A DNA stretch of 34,804 nt, taken from the NCBI RefSeq assembly GCF_013042245.1, contig NZ_JABDQL010000116.1:1-34804 (forward strand), given 5' to 3'. The notes under the pieces were generated by a model. That model searched no databases. It was not told where the DNA came from and saw nothing but the letters and a program-made list of their open reading frames with translations. Shown here piece after piece: positions 1 through 8,358 of the stretch (the stretch's first letter is position 1; each line of letters starts with the position of its first letter). Both the position numbers and the translations under genes were made by a program. This DNA is from Winogradskyella sp. Its GTDB lineage: Bacteria; Bacteroidota; Bacteroidia; Flavobacteriales; Flavobacteriaceae.

Positions 1-497
1 CGCTCGAACTAGCATTTTTGTGTAAGTATTTGATTAACGCAGCCCCACATTCCATATCGAGCGACAGTCGAGATATCATTTGTATTCTGAGCTCCCCAAG
101 CGTTCTCGACTCCCGCTCGAACTGGCATTTTTGGCACGTATTTGATTAAAACAACCTTTTTTAATATCGAGCGACAGTCGAGATACCTCAAGCGTTCTCG
201 ACTCTCGCTCGAACTGGCAGGTGGTTAAGTATTAGAAAGAGAGCCTCCTAAATTCCATATCGAGCGACAGTCGAGATATCATTTGTATTCTGAGCTCCCC
301 AAGTGTTCTCGACTCCCGCTCGAACTGGCATTTTTGGCACGTATTTGATTAAAACAACCTTTTTTAATATCGAGCGACAGTCGAGATATCATGCATTCTC
401 TGAGCTCCCCAAGCGTTCTCGACTCCCGCTCGAACTAGTAGGTGGTTAAGTATTAGAAAGAGAGCCTCCCACATTCCATATCGAGCGAGAGTCGAGA
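1..497. repeat. Array of alternating inverted 17-bp motifs in a 203-221 bp higher-order repeat
   Basis: The motif TCGAGCGACAGTCGAGA starts at 57, 167, 260, 370 and 481 (the last copy has one change). Its near reverse complement TCTCGACTCCCGCTCGA starts at 104, 196, 307 and 417, and a truncated copy occupies 1-7. Forward and inverted copies alternate strictly. The spacers between them fall into a few recurring types, so the whole block repeats at about 203 bp (57 to 260, 104 to 307, 167 to 370) or 221 bp (196 to 417, 260 to 481). The second copy at 196 has a shortened spacer before it. The array runs off the left edge. It contains no convincing gene. The motif resembles the dispersed palindromic repeats seen between genes in many flavobacterial genomes; that comparison is from memory. 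Confidence 0.9.
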
Positions 498-597
498 TAT
501 CAAAACCTACCGCATGCAATAATCATCCCATACGGATGCGTTGGAAAGCGCCCCCTGATGCAGCAAATAGTGCATCCGGTAGCGTTTGTTGCCAGCT
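498..597. other. Intergenic stretch with a possible long hairpin
   Basis: No gene is visible between the repeat array and the HU terminator. The segment 531-539 (TACGGATGC) can pair with 572-581 (GCATCCGGTA) with one bulged base, and inside it ATGCA can pair with TGCAT. It is more GC-rich than the rest of the window. It may be structured RNA or the remains of another repeat; I cannot decide which. Confidence 0.3.
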
Positions 598-644
598 AAA
601 AAAACAAAAAAAACCCTGCGCCACCATGAGGTGTGTGCAGGGTT
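598..644 (-). terminator. Intrinsic terminator of the HU-like gene
   Basis: An 8-bp perfect stem AACCCTGC (612-619) / GCAGGGTT (637-644) encloses a second 4-bp stem CACC/GGTG. On the minus strand it is followed by a long T tract with a single G (complement of 598-613). It lies 23 bases after the stop codon of the minus-strand gene at 668, which is the expected place for its terminator. Confidence 0.85.
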
Positions 645-667
645 CTAAATACTATGACGGCAGGCCT

Positions 668-1051
668 CTAACTCACGCGTGCAAACTTCAGAACTTTTAA
701 CATGTTCTTCAGTTTTACGGAGGGTCTAAAGAGTACCCGTCCTTTAGTAATCCCATCGGCAGAGACGGCTTCTGGGCTATCATAGCCGTTAGAGCTTATG
801 CTCACCTGAAAATTACCCAAACGGCCCAAGCGCACAATACGCCCTTGACGAAGCTCTCTAATAATATTCACTTCAAGGATATTCAGTGCCGCCAGGCAAT
901 CCGTGGTAGAGAGTGCCGATTGCTCGGAAATCATTTCTGCTAAAGTTTCAAAATCCACACTCCCATTAGGGACCACTGCGGCATAATATTTTGCAGGGGC
1001 AACCAGGTCCTGCGGATTTTTTCTCGGTTGCGATTTATAATTTATTGCCAT
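668..1051 (-). CDS. HU-like DNA-binding protein (HU-HIG family)
   Basis: A 127-residue histone-like protein. The start MAINYKSQPRKNP, the segment KYYAAVVPNGSVDFETLAEMI and the core RLGRLGNFQVSIS followed by an RVLFRPS strand match what I know of the Bacteroidota HU-HIG family (HU-fold proteins with an extended N-terminus). Such proteins bind and bend DNA with little sequence specificity. An ATG nine codons upstream would give a longer product, but that extension is hydrophobic and unlike the family, so 1051 is preferred. It is transcribed away from the capsule locus and ends at its own strong terminator. HU-like genes of this kind are often found beside capsule loci in Bacteroidota; whether this one influences the locus is inference. 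Its DNA is noticeably richer in G+C than the capsule genes. Confidence 0.88.
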   Translation of the reverse strand: MAINYKSQPRKNPQDLVAPAKYYAAVVPNGSVDFETLAEMISEQSALSTTDCLAALNILEVNIIRELRQGRIVRLGRLGNFQVSISSNGYDSPEAVSADGITKGRVLFRPSVKLKNMLKVLKFARVS

Positions 1052-1350
1052 TGTTACAATATTAAAAAAATACAGCATTTAAAATAGGCTGCTGTATGGA
1101 CGCCTTGTTGTTACGCCTTTATACGCGGTGGGTGGGACCACCTTGTCTGTTGCGTTTATAACAGTACAACTGCAGAGCTATGGCTCTCAGGCGGAGTTGT
1201 ATATACCTAAGTCATAATGGGTGTCGGCAGCAAAGAGGCGACTTGCTTTTTAAAAATTTAACTAATTTTTTTTGGCAAGCTCAAGGGTGGAATGTAATTT
1301 TAACGTCGCTAAACAAACTACGCACACCCTGAGTGTTGCCGGTTTTTTAA

Positions 1351-1389
1351 AAAAGTCTTAGACCGCCTACTGTGTTCTAAGGCTTTTTT
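1351..1389. terminator. Terminator-like hairpin not attached to any gene
   Basis: The arms 1351-1362 (AAAAGTCTTAGA) and 1376-1387 (TCTAAGGCTTTT) form a 12-bp stem with one G-T pair and a 13-base loop. A run of six T follows on the plus strand, and a comparable T run follows on the minus strand, so it could act in both directions. No gene ends nearby: HU begins 300 bp away on the minus strand and the first capsule gene 430 bp away on the plus strand. It may end a small RNA or act as an attenuator in a long HU leader. Confidence 0.55.
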
Positions 1390-1398
1390 CATTATGAC

Positions 1399-1438
1399 CA
1401 AAGATAATACACAAGCACTAAATTTACATACAAAGTTA
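1399..1438 (-). promoter_or_regulatory. Possible promoter elements facing the HU gene
   Basis: The complements of 1399-1406 (TATCTTTG) and 1431-1438 (TAACTTTG) both match the Bacteroidota -7 consensus TAnnTTTG. A TTTG that could serve as the -33 box of the first lies 24 bases away, which is longer than the usual 19-21. If used, they would give HU a leader of roughly 340-370 bases containing the 1351-1387 hairpin. Confidence 0.3.
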
Positions 1439-1815
1439 TCAACATTCATACACATAAAAGACGTTTTAAACCACCTGTTTTTAACCAAACACAATTTAAC
1501 CACCACTACCCTGTAAGCCCTATAAAAGCTCTTAAAAAGACGTTTATATTGATTGGCCTTACTTTAGAAAAAATACCGAATGCCCATACGCTAACTGCGT
1601 TTTTGTTTATAAGCTATAACACTAAGGCCACGTATTTTTAACCTCTTCCTTAAGACCTTAGCTATATTTTGGGGTGATAAAGGCTTAAAAATTAACTGAA
1701 TTATACCCTACATCATTTTAATTTTACGACCTTTGTTAAATTAATTTTTTTAAGCATACGCAACGGGATGGCGTTAGGTTAAAAAGAATTTACTCCTTAG
1801 CAATGGATTATAGAC

Positions 1816-3087
1816 ATGAGTCATAAGATAGCCATAATAGGTTTAGGCTATGTAGGCCTTCCGTTAGCAGTTGAATTTGTAAAAAAATATCAGGTCGTTG
1901 GATTTGATATTAACCAAGATAGAGTACACGAACTTAACCAAGGCCACGATAGCACACTAGAAGTTAACGACCATGAGTTATCTAAAGTTTTAGACGTAAA
2001 CGAAAAGGTTGGTTTGAAACTCTCTTGTGACGTCAATGACATCAAGGATTCTAACATTTATATAGTAACTGTACCAACTCCAGTAGATAGAAATAAGAGA
2101 CCTATTTTAACACCACTTGTAAAAGCCTCAGAAACAGTAGGAAAGATTCTAAAACAAAATGACATTGTTATATACGAGTCAACGGTATATCCGGGAGTTA
2201 CGGAAGACGAATGTGTCCCGGTACTAGAAAAGTATAGTGGCCTTAAATTTAATGTAGATTTTTTCTGCGGTTACTCTCCAGAGAGAATCAACCCTGGAGA
2301 TAAAAAACATACAGTTGCCAATATAAAGAAGGTGACATCGGGTTCAACACCAAAAATTGGAAAAATAGTTGATGACCTATATAAATCAATAATAACAGCA
2401 GGAACTCACTTAGCTCCAACGCTTAAGGTTGCAGAGGCATCAAAAGTTATAGAAAATGCACAAAGAGATGTTAACATAGCTTTTGTTAACGAGTTGGCAA
2501 TTATATTCAATAAATTGGGCATTGATACACATGATGTTCTTGAGGCAGCAGCTACAAAATGGAATTTTTTACCATTTAAACCAGGCTTAGTTGGAGGTCA
2601 TTGCATTGGAGTTGACCCATTTTATTTAGCCAAGAAAGCACAAGAGGCAGGCTATTATTCTGAAATTATTTTAGCAGCAAGAAGACTAAATGATAGCATG
2701 GCGGAATTTGTAGCAACAGAGATTTTAAAATTAATGGTCAAAAATAATATCAATCCAAATGCTGCAAATATTTTAATGCTAGGTTTTACATTTAAAGAGA
2801 ACTGCTCTGATATAAGAAACACAAAAGCTATTGATTTGTATAATTCACTCTCACAATACAATTCAATAGTACACGTTTATGATCCAAAAGCAAATAGAGA
2901 AGAAGTTAAATCATGTTATGATATCGAATTACTACCAGAATTAGTAAAATTTTACGATGTTATTATTTTAGTTGTAGGGCATAGCGAATTTTTAGAATTA
3001 GACTTAGGAAAACTTAGAACTGAAAATAGTTTTGTTTATGATGTCAAGGGAATTCTTCCTAAAAATATCATAGAAAACAGACTTTAA
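1816..3087 (+). CDS. UDP-N-acetyl-D-hexosamine 6-dehydrogenase (TviB/WbpO type)
   Basis: An NAD-dependent nucleotide-sugar dehydrogenase that oxidises C6 of UDP-GlcNAc or UDP-GalNAc to the uronic acid in two steps. The N-terminal Rossmann motif is GLGYVGLPLAVEF. The catalytic cysteine is C263 within GGHCIGVDPFYL. Segments YESTVYPGVTEDECVP, GYSPERINPGDKKH and GFTFKENCSDIRNT fit the WbpO/TviB branch better than UDP-glucose dehydrogenase. At 423 residues it is full length. It opens the capsule locus, 35 bp before the lipoprotein gene, and is clearly different from the second dehydrogenase at 15960. GlcNAc versus GalNAc as substrate cannot be told from sequence. The cluster shows no obvious epimerase. 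Confidence 0.92.
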   Translation: MSHKIAIIGLGYVGLPLAVEFVKKYQVVGFDINQDRVHELNQGHDSTLEVNDHELSKVLDVNEKVGLKLSCDVNDIKDSNIYIVTVPTPVDRNKRPILTPLVKASETVGKILKQNDIVIYESTVYPGVTEDECVPVLEKYSGLKFNVDFFCGYSPERINPGDKKHTVANIKKVTSGSTPKIGKIVDDLYKSIITAGTHLAPTLKVAEASKVIENAQRDVNIAFVNELAIIFNKLGIDTHDVLEAAATKWNFLPFKPGLVGGHCIGVDPFYLAKKAQEAGYYSEIILAARRLNDSMAEFVATEILKLMVKNNINPNAANILMLGFTFKENCSDIRNTKAIDLYNSLSQYNSIVHVYDPKANREEVKSCYDIELLPELVKFYDVIILVVGHSEFLELDLGKLRTENSFVYDVKGILPKNIIENRL

Positions 3088-3122
3088 AGAGAGTTTATTT
3101 AATTAGTTGCAAGCTTTATTAT

Positions 3123-3740
3123 ATGATTAAAAAACAAAACCACATACTCATAGTCACTTTATTTTTACTGTTAGGTTGCGGAAAGGAAAGTAAATACTGG
3201 TCATTTAGACCAAATGAAAACACAGGTAAGGATGCAATAATTTCTGCTGGAAATCCGAAGGAAAACTTTGCTACATCAGCTAATTTGCATATGCTATCTT
3301 TATCAGTAAATGACTCCATACCTAACGATCAAAGGTTTTTATTAAGATTTGGATTTAGAACAATTCCAGAAAATACCGTCATAGATTCTGCATTTATATA
3401 TCTTTTTGCATTGGAGGCTGGCCACTTAGGGAAAAATAATTCTTTTGTAACTTATGAAATTGATGAGTTTTGGATAACTAAAGAGGTTAATTGGGAAAAC
3501 CAACCATCAATAAGACAAAACACTAGACGTGAATACGAAGCTCCTAAAGACAAAAATCAAAATTATAAAATTGATGTTACAGACTTTGTAAACGATGTAC
3601 TAAGAAAAAAAATAGAAAACCATGGATTTCTTTTTAGGTTGGAAGATGAGAAAAAATCATATAAGGGTTTAAAATTTCATTCAAGTAACAGCAAAACAGA
3701 AAAACTTAGACCTAAACTAGAAGTTTTCTATAAAGAATAG
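3123..3740 (+). CDS. DNRLRE-domain surface lipoprotein
   Basis: A 205-residue lipoprotein. The signal peptide ends in the lipobox LLLGC with the lipidated cysteine at C19. The remainder looks like a single DNRLRE domain (related to CBM96): the RFLLRFGFRTIPENTVIDSA strand pair, the TYEIDEFWITKEVNWENQPS motif, an IDVTDFVNDVL segment and a closing RPKLEVFY strand. Such domains are often found on secreted or polysaccharide-acting proteins, and some CBM96 members bind uronic-acid polymers. There is no catalytic domain. It lies between a uronate-forming dehydrogenase and a polymerase-like gene, so a role in holding or organising the capsule at the cell surface is plausible but inferred. Confidence 0.75.
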   Translation: MIKKQNHILIVTLFLLLGCGKESKYWSFRPNENTGKDAIISAGNPKENFATSANLHMLSLSVNDSIPNDQRFLLRFGFRTIPENTVIDSAFIYLFALEAGHLGKNNSFVTYEIDEFWITKEVNWENQPSIRQNTRREYEAPKDKNQNYKIDVTDFVNDVLRKKIENHGFLFRLEDEKKSYKGLKFHSSNSKTEKLRPKLEVFYKE

Positions 3741-3754
3741 CGCTTTTTTACTTA

Positions 3755-4945
3755 ATGGATAAATCTATAAATCACATAGTGCTAAGAAATTTTTTATTTA
3801 ACTTCATTTTAATAATTTTTTTATCATATGATTTTATTGTAAAAGTGATAGTAGATTTTTATGAATATAAATTACTCTATAATTACGTTATTGTTTTTAA
3901 AGTTATAGTAATGTTCATATTACTATTAGAAATTAAACTTAAAATGATAAAAATTGAATTATTAATTCCTGTCATCTTTTTATCTATAGCATATTTAGTA
4001 ACACAATTATCATCACATCAGGTTTTGAATGCAGAGGATATAAAGTTTAATGGTTATTACTTTATAAGTAGTACTTTTTCAATACTGTTTTTAATTTATT
4101 TAAAGCAGAAACACCAAAACTTAAATATAGAAAAAGTAGTAAACAGCTTTTTAGTTTTTATGATAATTAACTCAATTTGTGTAATAATAGGATATTTTTT
4201 CGAAATTGATTTTTTTGAGTCTTACTTTAGAGGTAATAGGTTTGGTTATTCGGGTATGTTATTATATCATCATGAGATTGGATATGTTTTTTTTATAGCA
4301 ATTATGTTGGCATATTACAAATTAACTAAGAAAATAACACTTTTCAATCTACTAAGCTTTTCTTCGATTTTTTTATCCTCATTTTTATTTGGAACAAAAA
4401 AAACTGTTTTCTTCTCGTTATTTTTTGTTGCTTTTTTGTTTGTAAAACACCTCAGTAATTACAAATCGGTTATTTCGATTAGTTCAATAGCATTAGTTCT
4501 CGGTTTGTTTTTTCGTAACACACTATTAAATATATATAATGCATATCACGAAATGTTTTATTCTATTTACCTAAAGGATGGATTTTGGAGCTCATTTTTA
4601 TCACATAGGAACAATCTCTTAATAGAGAAATATATTCCCTATTTTATTGATGAAAAAGGCTTTAAATCGTTATTTTTTGGGTTTCCATTGTTTAATAATC
4701 ACAGATCTGAATTAGAGTTTTTTGATTTATTTTTATTTTTTGGAATATTTGGCCTAGTGGCCTATTATTTTTATTTTAAATTGCTTCTTAAAAATAAAAG
4801 TAAAACTTCTTTTTTTTTAGTATTGTGTTTATTGTTTGGGTCACTATTTTCTGGTAATTTGTTAGCAAGCGCTAATGTAATGACTCTACTGATTTTAACG
4901 ATATACTATATAAACCAAAACCCAAAGACTTATGAGGGCTATTAA
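3755..4945 (+). CDS. Wzy-like O-antigen/capsule polymerase candidate (1 of 3)
   Basis: A 396-residue integral membrane protein with roughly ten to eleven hydrophobic segments. Wzy polymerases join undecaprenyl-linked repeat units at the periplasmic face and are poorly conserved in sequence. Fitting features are the soluble stretch between the late membrane segments (SHRNNLLIEKYIPYF to NNHRSELEFFD) followed by LFLFFGIFGLVAYYF. Its codons are extremely AT-rich (15 G or C in the 60 bases 4741-4800 by hand count). It overlaps the flippase gene by 14 bp, which suggests coupled translation. It could instead be a ligase or another membrane protein. Assignment rests on topology and context. Confidence 0.68.
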   Translation: MDKSINHIVLRNFLFNFILIIFLSYDFIVKVIVDFYEYKLLYNYVIVFKVIVMFILLLEIKLKMIKIELLIPVIFLSIAYLVTQLSSHQVLNAEDIKFNGYYFISSTFSILFLIYLKQKHQNLNIEKVVNSFLVFMIINSICVIIGYFFEIDFFESYFRGNRFGYSGMLLYHHEIGYVFFIAIMLAYYKLTKKITLFNLLSFSSIFLSSFLFGTKKTVFFSLFFVAFLFVKHLSNYKSVISISSIALVLGLFFRNTLLNIYNAYHEMFYSIYLKDGFWSSFLSHRNNLLIEKYIPYFIDEKGFKSLFFGFPLFNNHRSELEFFDLFLFFGIFGLVAYYFYFKLLLKNKSKTSFFLVLCLLFGSLFSGNLLASANVMTLLILTIYYINQNPKTYEGY

Positions 4946-6254
4946 AGATGGTATTTATGCTACACTCGATGTTGTTTTTGCACCAATTCTTTTAGTTGTA
5001 GCGACACCAATTTTTATTAGTCAAGTTGGTATAGAGCAGTATGGCTTATGGATACTAATAAATAGTATTTTAGCATCTTTATCAATTTTTAATTTTGGAA
5101 TAAACGAGACTATAATCAAATTTATTTCAGAGGCTAAAAGTAACGCTAATTACAATGAACAACAGAAAATACTAAGCTCTATATTAGTCTTTTTAATACT
5201 CCTCGCTACATTAGTATTAGGCTTGTACTATATATTTTATTTTATAAACTCTTTCACTGAATTTTTTAAGTTTAACGAAGTCCTTAAGATACTACCCTAT
5301 GCAATTCCACTGTTTTTTATAAAGCAAATTGAACAAGCACTGTTTGCACTTCATAAATCTCATGAAAATTTCAAACAACTAGCAAAGCAATCTTTTATTT
5401 CTAAATTTATATTATACAGTACCCAAATCATCGCAGTTTATATTTTCTCGCAAGTAGACTTAGTGTTCTTAATGTCATCAATATTCGCTTTTATTTATTT
5501 GATTATCCAGTTTCTTATATTGAAAAAAAAATACGGACCTATTTTTCATTTTAAGTTTGCTAGTTACAAAAAATTTAAAAGCATGTTAGATTATAGTAAA
5601 TGGGCTTGGTTTTCTAGCACAATATTAATTTTTAATGCCCATGTAGACAAGTGGATTGTTAGTGCGTTGTTGGGACTTAAGTTCTTTGCCTATTATGCTA
5701 TAGGAGTTTCTGTATTAAATCAACTAAAAACAATTTTAACGGCCTCCGTTTCATGGATTTTCCCTAGAATTTCAGGAAATCAAGTTTCTTATTCTAATCA
5801 AGCAAAATCTCATTTACATCTTACTATCTTTGTTTCTTTTGCAGGATTATTTGTAAGTTTTTTTTTAGAAAAAATAGATTTTTTCTTTTTGAGATGGTTA
5901 GGGTCAGAAACTTTTCAGAACAGTAAAGTATTATTACACACCTTTTTGTTGTTATTGCCTGTCTGGTTAATGTCTTCTGCTTCCTACTATTACCTTTTAG
6001 GTTTAGGGATTGTAAAAAGGAAATTTTTTATAGACTTAATGGTGTTAATTTTAAGAGTTTCAGTAGCATTCATTGCAATTTTGAGTCTTAATTTTAAGAG
6101 TTGGCCAGTACTTTTTGTTATACCAATTTTATTCGAAGTAATGTTGTATGTACTAGCTATTAATAAAAAGGTTAAATTAAATATAGGATACTTTTCTTTA
6201 TTAGTAATTCTTAACTTAACAATACTAACACTACGTTACTTAAATGTACTATAA
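4932..6254 (+). CDS. Wzx-type oligosaccharide flippase
   Basis: A 440-residue membrane protein of the MATE-like polysaccharide transporter superfamily, with about twelve predicted helices. The N-terminus fits the family (LDVVFAPILLVVATPIFI, then GIEQYGLWILINSI and NFGINETIIKFISEA). Wzx proteins move undecaprenyl-diphosphate-linked repeat units from the cytoplasmic to the periplasmic leaflet. It is the only flippase candidate in the locus. It starts inside the end of the preceding polymerase-like gene, and the next gene follows after 17 bp. Confidence 0.88.
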   Translation: MRAIKDGIYATLDVVFAPILLVVATPIFISQVGIEQYGLWILINSILASLSIFNFGINETIIKFISEAKSNANYNEQQKILSSILVFLILLATLVLGLYYIFYFINSFTEFFKFNEVLKILPYAIPLFFIKQIEQALFALHKSHENFKQLAKQSFISKFILYSTQIIAVYIFSQVDLVFLMSSIFAFIYLIIQFLILKKKYGPIFHFKFASYKKFKSMLDYSKWAWFSSTILIFNAHVDKWIVSALLGLKFFAYYAIGVSVLNQLKTILTASVSWIFPRISGNQVSYSNQAKSHLHLTIFVSFAGLFVSFFLEKIDFFFLRWLGSETFQNSKVLLHTFLLLLPVWLMSSASYYYLLGLGIVKRKFFIDLMVLILRVSVAFIAILSLNFKSWPVLFVIPILFEVMLYVLAINKKVKLNIGYFSLLVILNLTILTLRYLNVL

Positions 6255-6271
6255 TTATATAAATAGTTTTG

Positions 6272-7525
6272 ATGTATAGGGAAATTAAAGGTTTTAATGT
6301 TTTAGCAAGTTTAGTAGTTGCGTTATTTTTTTTCCCTTCAATAACCTTTGGAACCCTTGAGGCAGAAGTTTTCCCGTGGGGTATAATTCTATCTTTATTG
6401 ATATTGATAAAGCAAAGAAAGATTAATGTGTATTACTTGTTCTTTTTATTAATACTGCTTATTAATATTTTATACTCTACAATTATATATTTTGGAGAGT
6501 TAAAGATTCCAGAAGTTATAAGATCAATTTTTGCTTACTTAAATAGTAGTTTATGTTTAGTGGTTTTTTATCAAGCGTCAGAAACATCTACTTTAAAGAC
6601 TTTGAAATTAGTAAAAAAACTATTTCAATTCCTATTAATACTCGGTTTACTTCAATTTTCTGGAATCATTACATTTTTAGATCCTGTTTTTAAATTTTTG
6701 ATACCTAGAGCTAGCTCAGAGTCCCTTTCGTATGTTTCTCGAGGGGTTACATTGCTAGCTACAGAACCCGCTAGAGCTGGTGTTAGTATTACTTTTTTTT
6801 ACATAGCTGTAAGAACGGTATTTTTAAAAAGTAATAAGACCTATTATGACATAGCTTTTTTAGTGTTTTTAACTATTGTTTTAAAATCTATAATGGCGCT
6901 TGGTGTATACACAGTATTTATACTATTAGTTTATAGGATGAAGTTGCTTAAAGTATTAATTATTGTTTTTGTTTTGGCTGTCTTTGTTGATGTTTTCGGA
7001 GGAGGAGGAAGAGCATTCAAAATGATAGAAAAGATAAAAAATCAAGAGAGTTTATCGGATGCTACAATGGTAGTCGTTGATTTAGCAGGGCCAAGGTTAA
7101 TTTCAATTTACTCTTCATGGTTATATAGCACCCATAATCCTTTGGGTGGTGGTATAGGTTATTGGAGAACGACATCTGTTGATGCATTAAACATGACTGG
7201 TGTGGATTTTTCAAAAATCAATTATTTCAAATTTAAAGGCAATTCTAAAGCGGTCGCAACCAGATCGAGTGGTTATATATCTAACCTCGTACTTGACACT
7301 GGGATTATTGGAGTATTAATTTTTATGCTATTCTTATATGCCATTTTTAATAGATTTTGGAAAAACGGTAGAGATTCTCAAAATGTTATTTTAATTTTTA
7401 TGTTTAAAATATTATTTATAGGTTCCGTAGGACCTCCAGATGCATGGATTTTAAGTATAATTGCATTAAAATATTTAGATTACAATAGAATGAATAATAA
7501 TTCTTTAATTTCAAATAATGAATAG
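6272..7525 (+). CDS. Wzy-like polymerase/ligase candidate (2 of 3)
   Basis: A 417-residue polytopic membrane protein with about ten helices. After the fifth or sixth helix is a charged, partly soluble region (PRASSESLSYVSRGVTLLATEP), and near the C-terminus is a loop with THNPLGGGIGYW followed by ATRSSGYISNLVLDTGIIG. Such HNPLG-G and late S-N-L-D-GIIG patterns are typical of O-antigen polymerases. An in-frame TTG lies directly before the ATG at 6272; the ATG is preferred. Its end overlaps the glycosyltransferase gene by 8 bp. Confidence 0.72.
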   Translation: MYREIKGFNVLASLVVALFFFPSITFGTLEAEVFPWGIILSLLILIKQRKINVYYLFFLLILLINILYSTIIYFGELKIPEVIRSIFAYLNSSLCLVVFYQASETSTLKTLKLVKKLFQFLLILGLLQFSGIITFLDPVFKFLIPRASSESLSYVSRGVTLLATEPARAGVSITFFYIAVRTVFLKSNKTYYDIAFLVFLTIVLKSIMALGVYTVFILLVYRMKLLKVLIIVFVLAVFVDVFGGGGRAFKMIEKIKNQESLSDATMVVVDLAGPRLISIYSSWLYSTHNPLGGGIGYWRTTSVDALNMTGVDFSKINYFKFKGNSKAVATRSSGYISNLVLDTGIIGVLIFMLFLYAIFNRFWKNGRDSQNVILIFMFKILFIGSVGPPDAWILSIIALKYLDYNRMNNNSLISNNE

Positions 7526-8348
7526 TTTACCAAATTTTTCAGTCTCTATGTCAGTTTATAAAAACGATAATCCAGATCATTTTTATAAAGCTATTCAAAG
7601 TGTGGTTAATCAAACGATAGTTCCAAATGAAATAATAGTTGTTGTCGATGGACCTATTCCTAATAATACAGAACAAATATTATCTCAGTTTGCAACTGAA
7701 AATGACTTTGTAAGAGTTGTTAAGTTAGAAAAAAATATGGGGCACGGCTATGCAAGAAATATTGGATTGCAAAAAAGCTCTTACGAATATGTAGCCTTAA
7801 TGGATAGTGACGATATTTGTTTAGAAAATAGATTTGAACTTCAGCTTAATTTTTTTGAGCAGAATAAAGATATAAGTATTTTAGGAGGTACTATTGAAGA
7901 ATTCTCTAAAGAAACGGACATTAATTTATCAAAAAGAAAACTCCCCGAAACTGATGCTGAACTAAAAAAATACATGAAATATAGATGCCCATTTAATCAA
8001 ATGAGCGTTATGTTTAAAAAAGCAGACGTAATAAAAGCGGGAGGCTATATAGACTGGTTTTGCAACGAAGACTATTATCTATGGATAAGAATGGCACTTA
8101 AAAATTATAAGTTTCATAATCTTCAGCAAACGCTTTTAAAAGTTAGAACAAACGAAAACTTTTACAAAAGAAGAGGTGGTTTTAAGTATTTTAAGAGTGA
8201 AGCTAAGATTCAAAAGTTGATGTTCTCAAAAGATATCATATCTTTGCCCGTTTTTTTATATAATGTATCAATTAGGTTTATTGTACAAGTATTGCTAACT
8301 GAGAGGTTAAGGAAGTATTTTTTTAAAACCTTTACTAGATCGAACTAA
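7518..8348 (+). CDS. Family 2 glycosyltransferase
   Basis: A 276-residue GT-A fold glycosyltransferase acting at the cytoplasmic face on a lipid-linked intermediate. The N-terminus (FSVSMSVYKNDNPDHFYKAIQSV, then EIIVVVDGP) is the nucleotide-binding half. The metal-binding D-x-D is DSDD at residues 96-99. The GGYIDWFCNEDYYLWIRM stretch supplies the ED motif typical of the acceptor region. It is the only ordinary glycosyltransferase in the 18-kb locus, although the sugar-nucleotide genes suggest a repeat unit of several sugars. Donor and acceptor cannot be predicted. Its start overlaps the end of the preceding membrane gene. Confidence 0.9.
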   Translation: MNSLPNFSVSMSVYKNDNPDHFYKAIQSVVNQTIVPNEIIVVVDGPIPNNTEQILSQFATENDFVRVVKLEKNMGHGYARNIGLQKSSYEYVALMDSDDICLENRFELQLNFFEQNKDISILGGTIEEFSKETDINLSKRKLPETDAELKKYMKYRCPFNQMSVMFKKADVIKAGGYIDWFCNEDYYLWIRMALKNYKFHNLQQTLLKVRTNENFYKRRGGFKYFKSEAKIQKLMFSKDIISLPVFLYNVSIRFIVQVLLTERLRKYFFKTFTRSN

Positions 8349-8358
8349 AATTAAAGTA

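Larger units (their letters stand above)
1052..1815. other. Long gene-free region between HU and the capsule locus, rich in hairpins
   Basis: No convincing gene is present in about 760 bp. Visible structures are a compound hairpin at 1165-1201 (outer stem TACAACT/AGTTGTA, inner stem AGAGC/GCTCT), a terminator-like hairpin at 1351-1387, and an inverted pair TGGCCTTA (1554-1561) / TAAGGCCA (1623-1630). Two exact TAnnTTTG elements face the HU gene (complements of 1399-1406 and 1431-1438). Facing the capsule locus only a near match is seen (TATATTTT at 1663-1670). The region could hold a long regulatory leader, a small RNA, or both. A minus-strand open frame at 1318-1506 has no protein-like character. 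Confidence 0.5.

Noticed and set aside
9-191. Minus-strand open frame of 60 codons within the repeat array
   Set aside because: It is made entirely of repeat sequence, so its reading frame is accidental.
1-497. CRISPR array
   Set aside because: The motifs alternate in orientation and the spacers recur instead of being unique; no cas genes are present.
577-585. CGGTAGCGT resembling the enterobacterial ops element used by RfaH
   Set aside because: RfaH/ops is not known from this group, the site is over 1.2 kb from the capsule genes, and the minus-strand HU gene intervenes. Probably chance.
1318-1506. Minus-strand open frame of 62 codons in the gene-free region
   Set aside because: Low-complexity composition without protein-like pattern, and it overlaps the promoter elements and the terminator hairpin.
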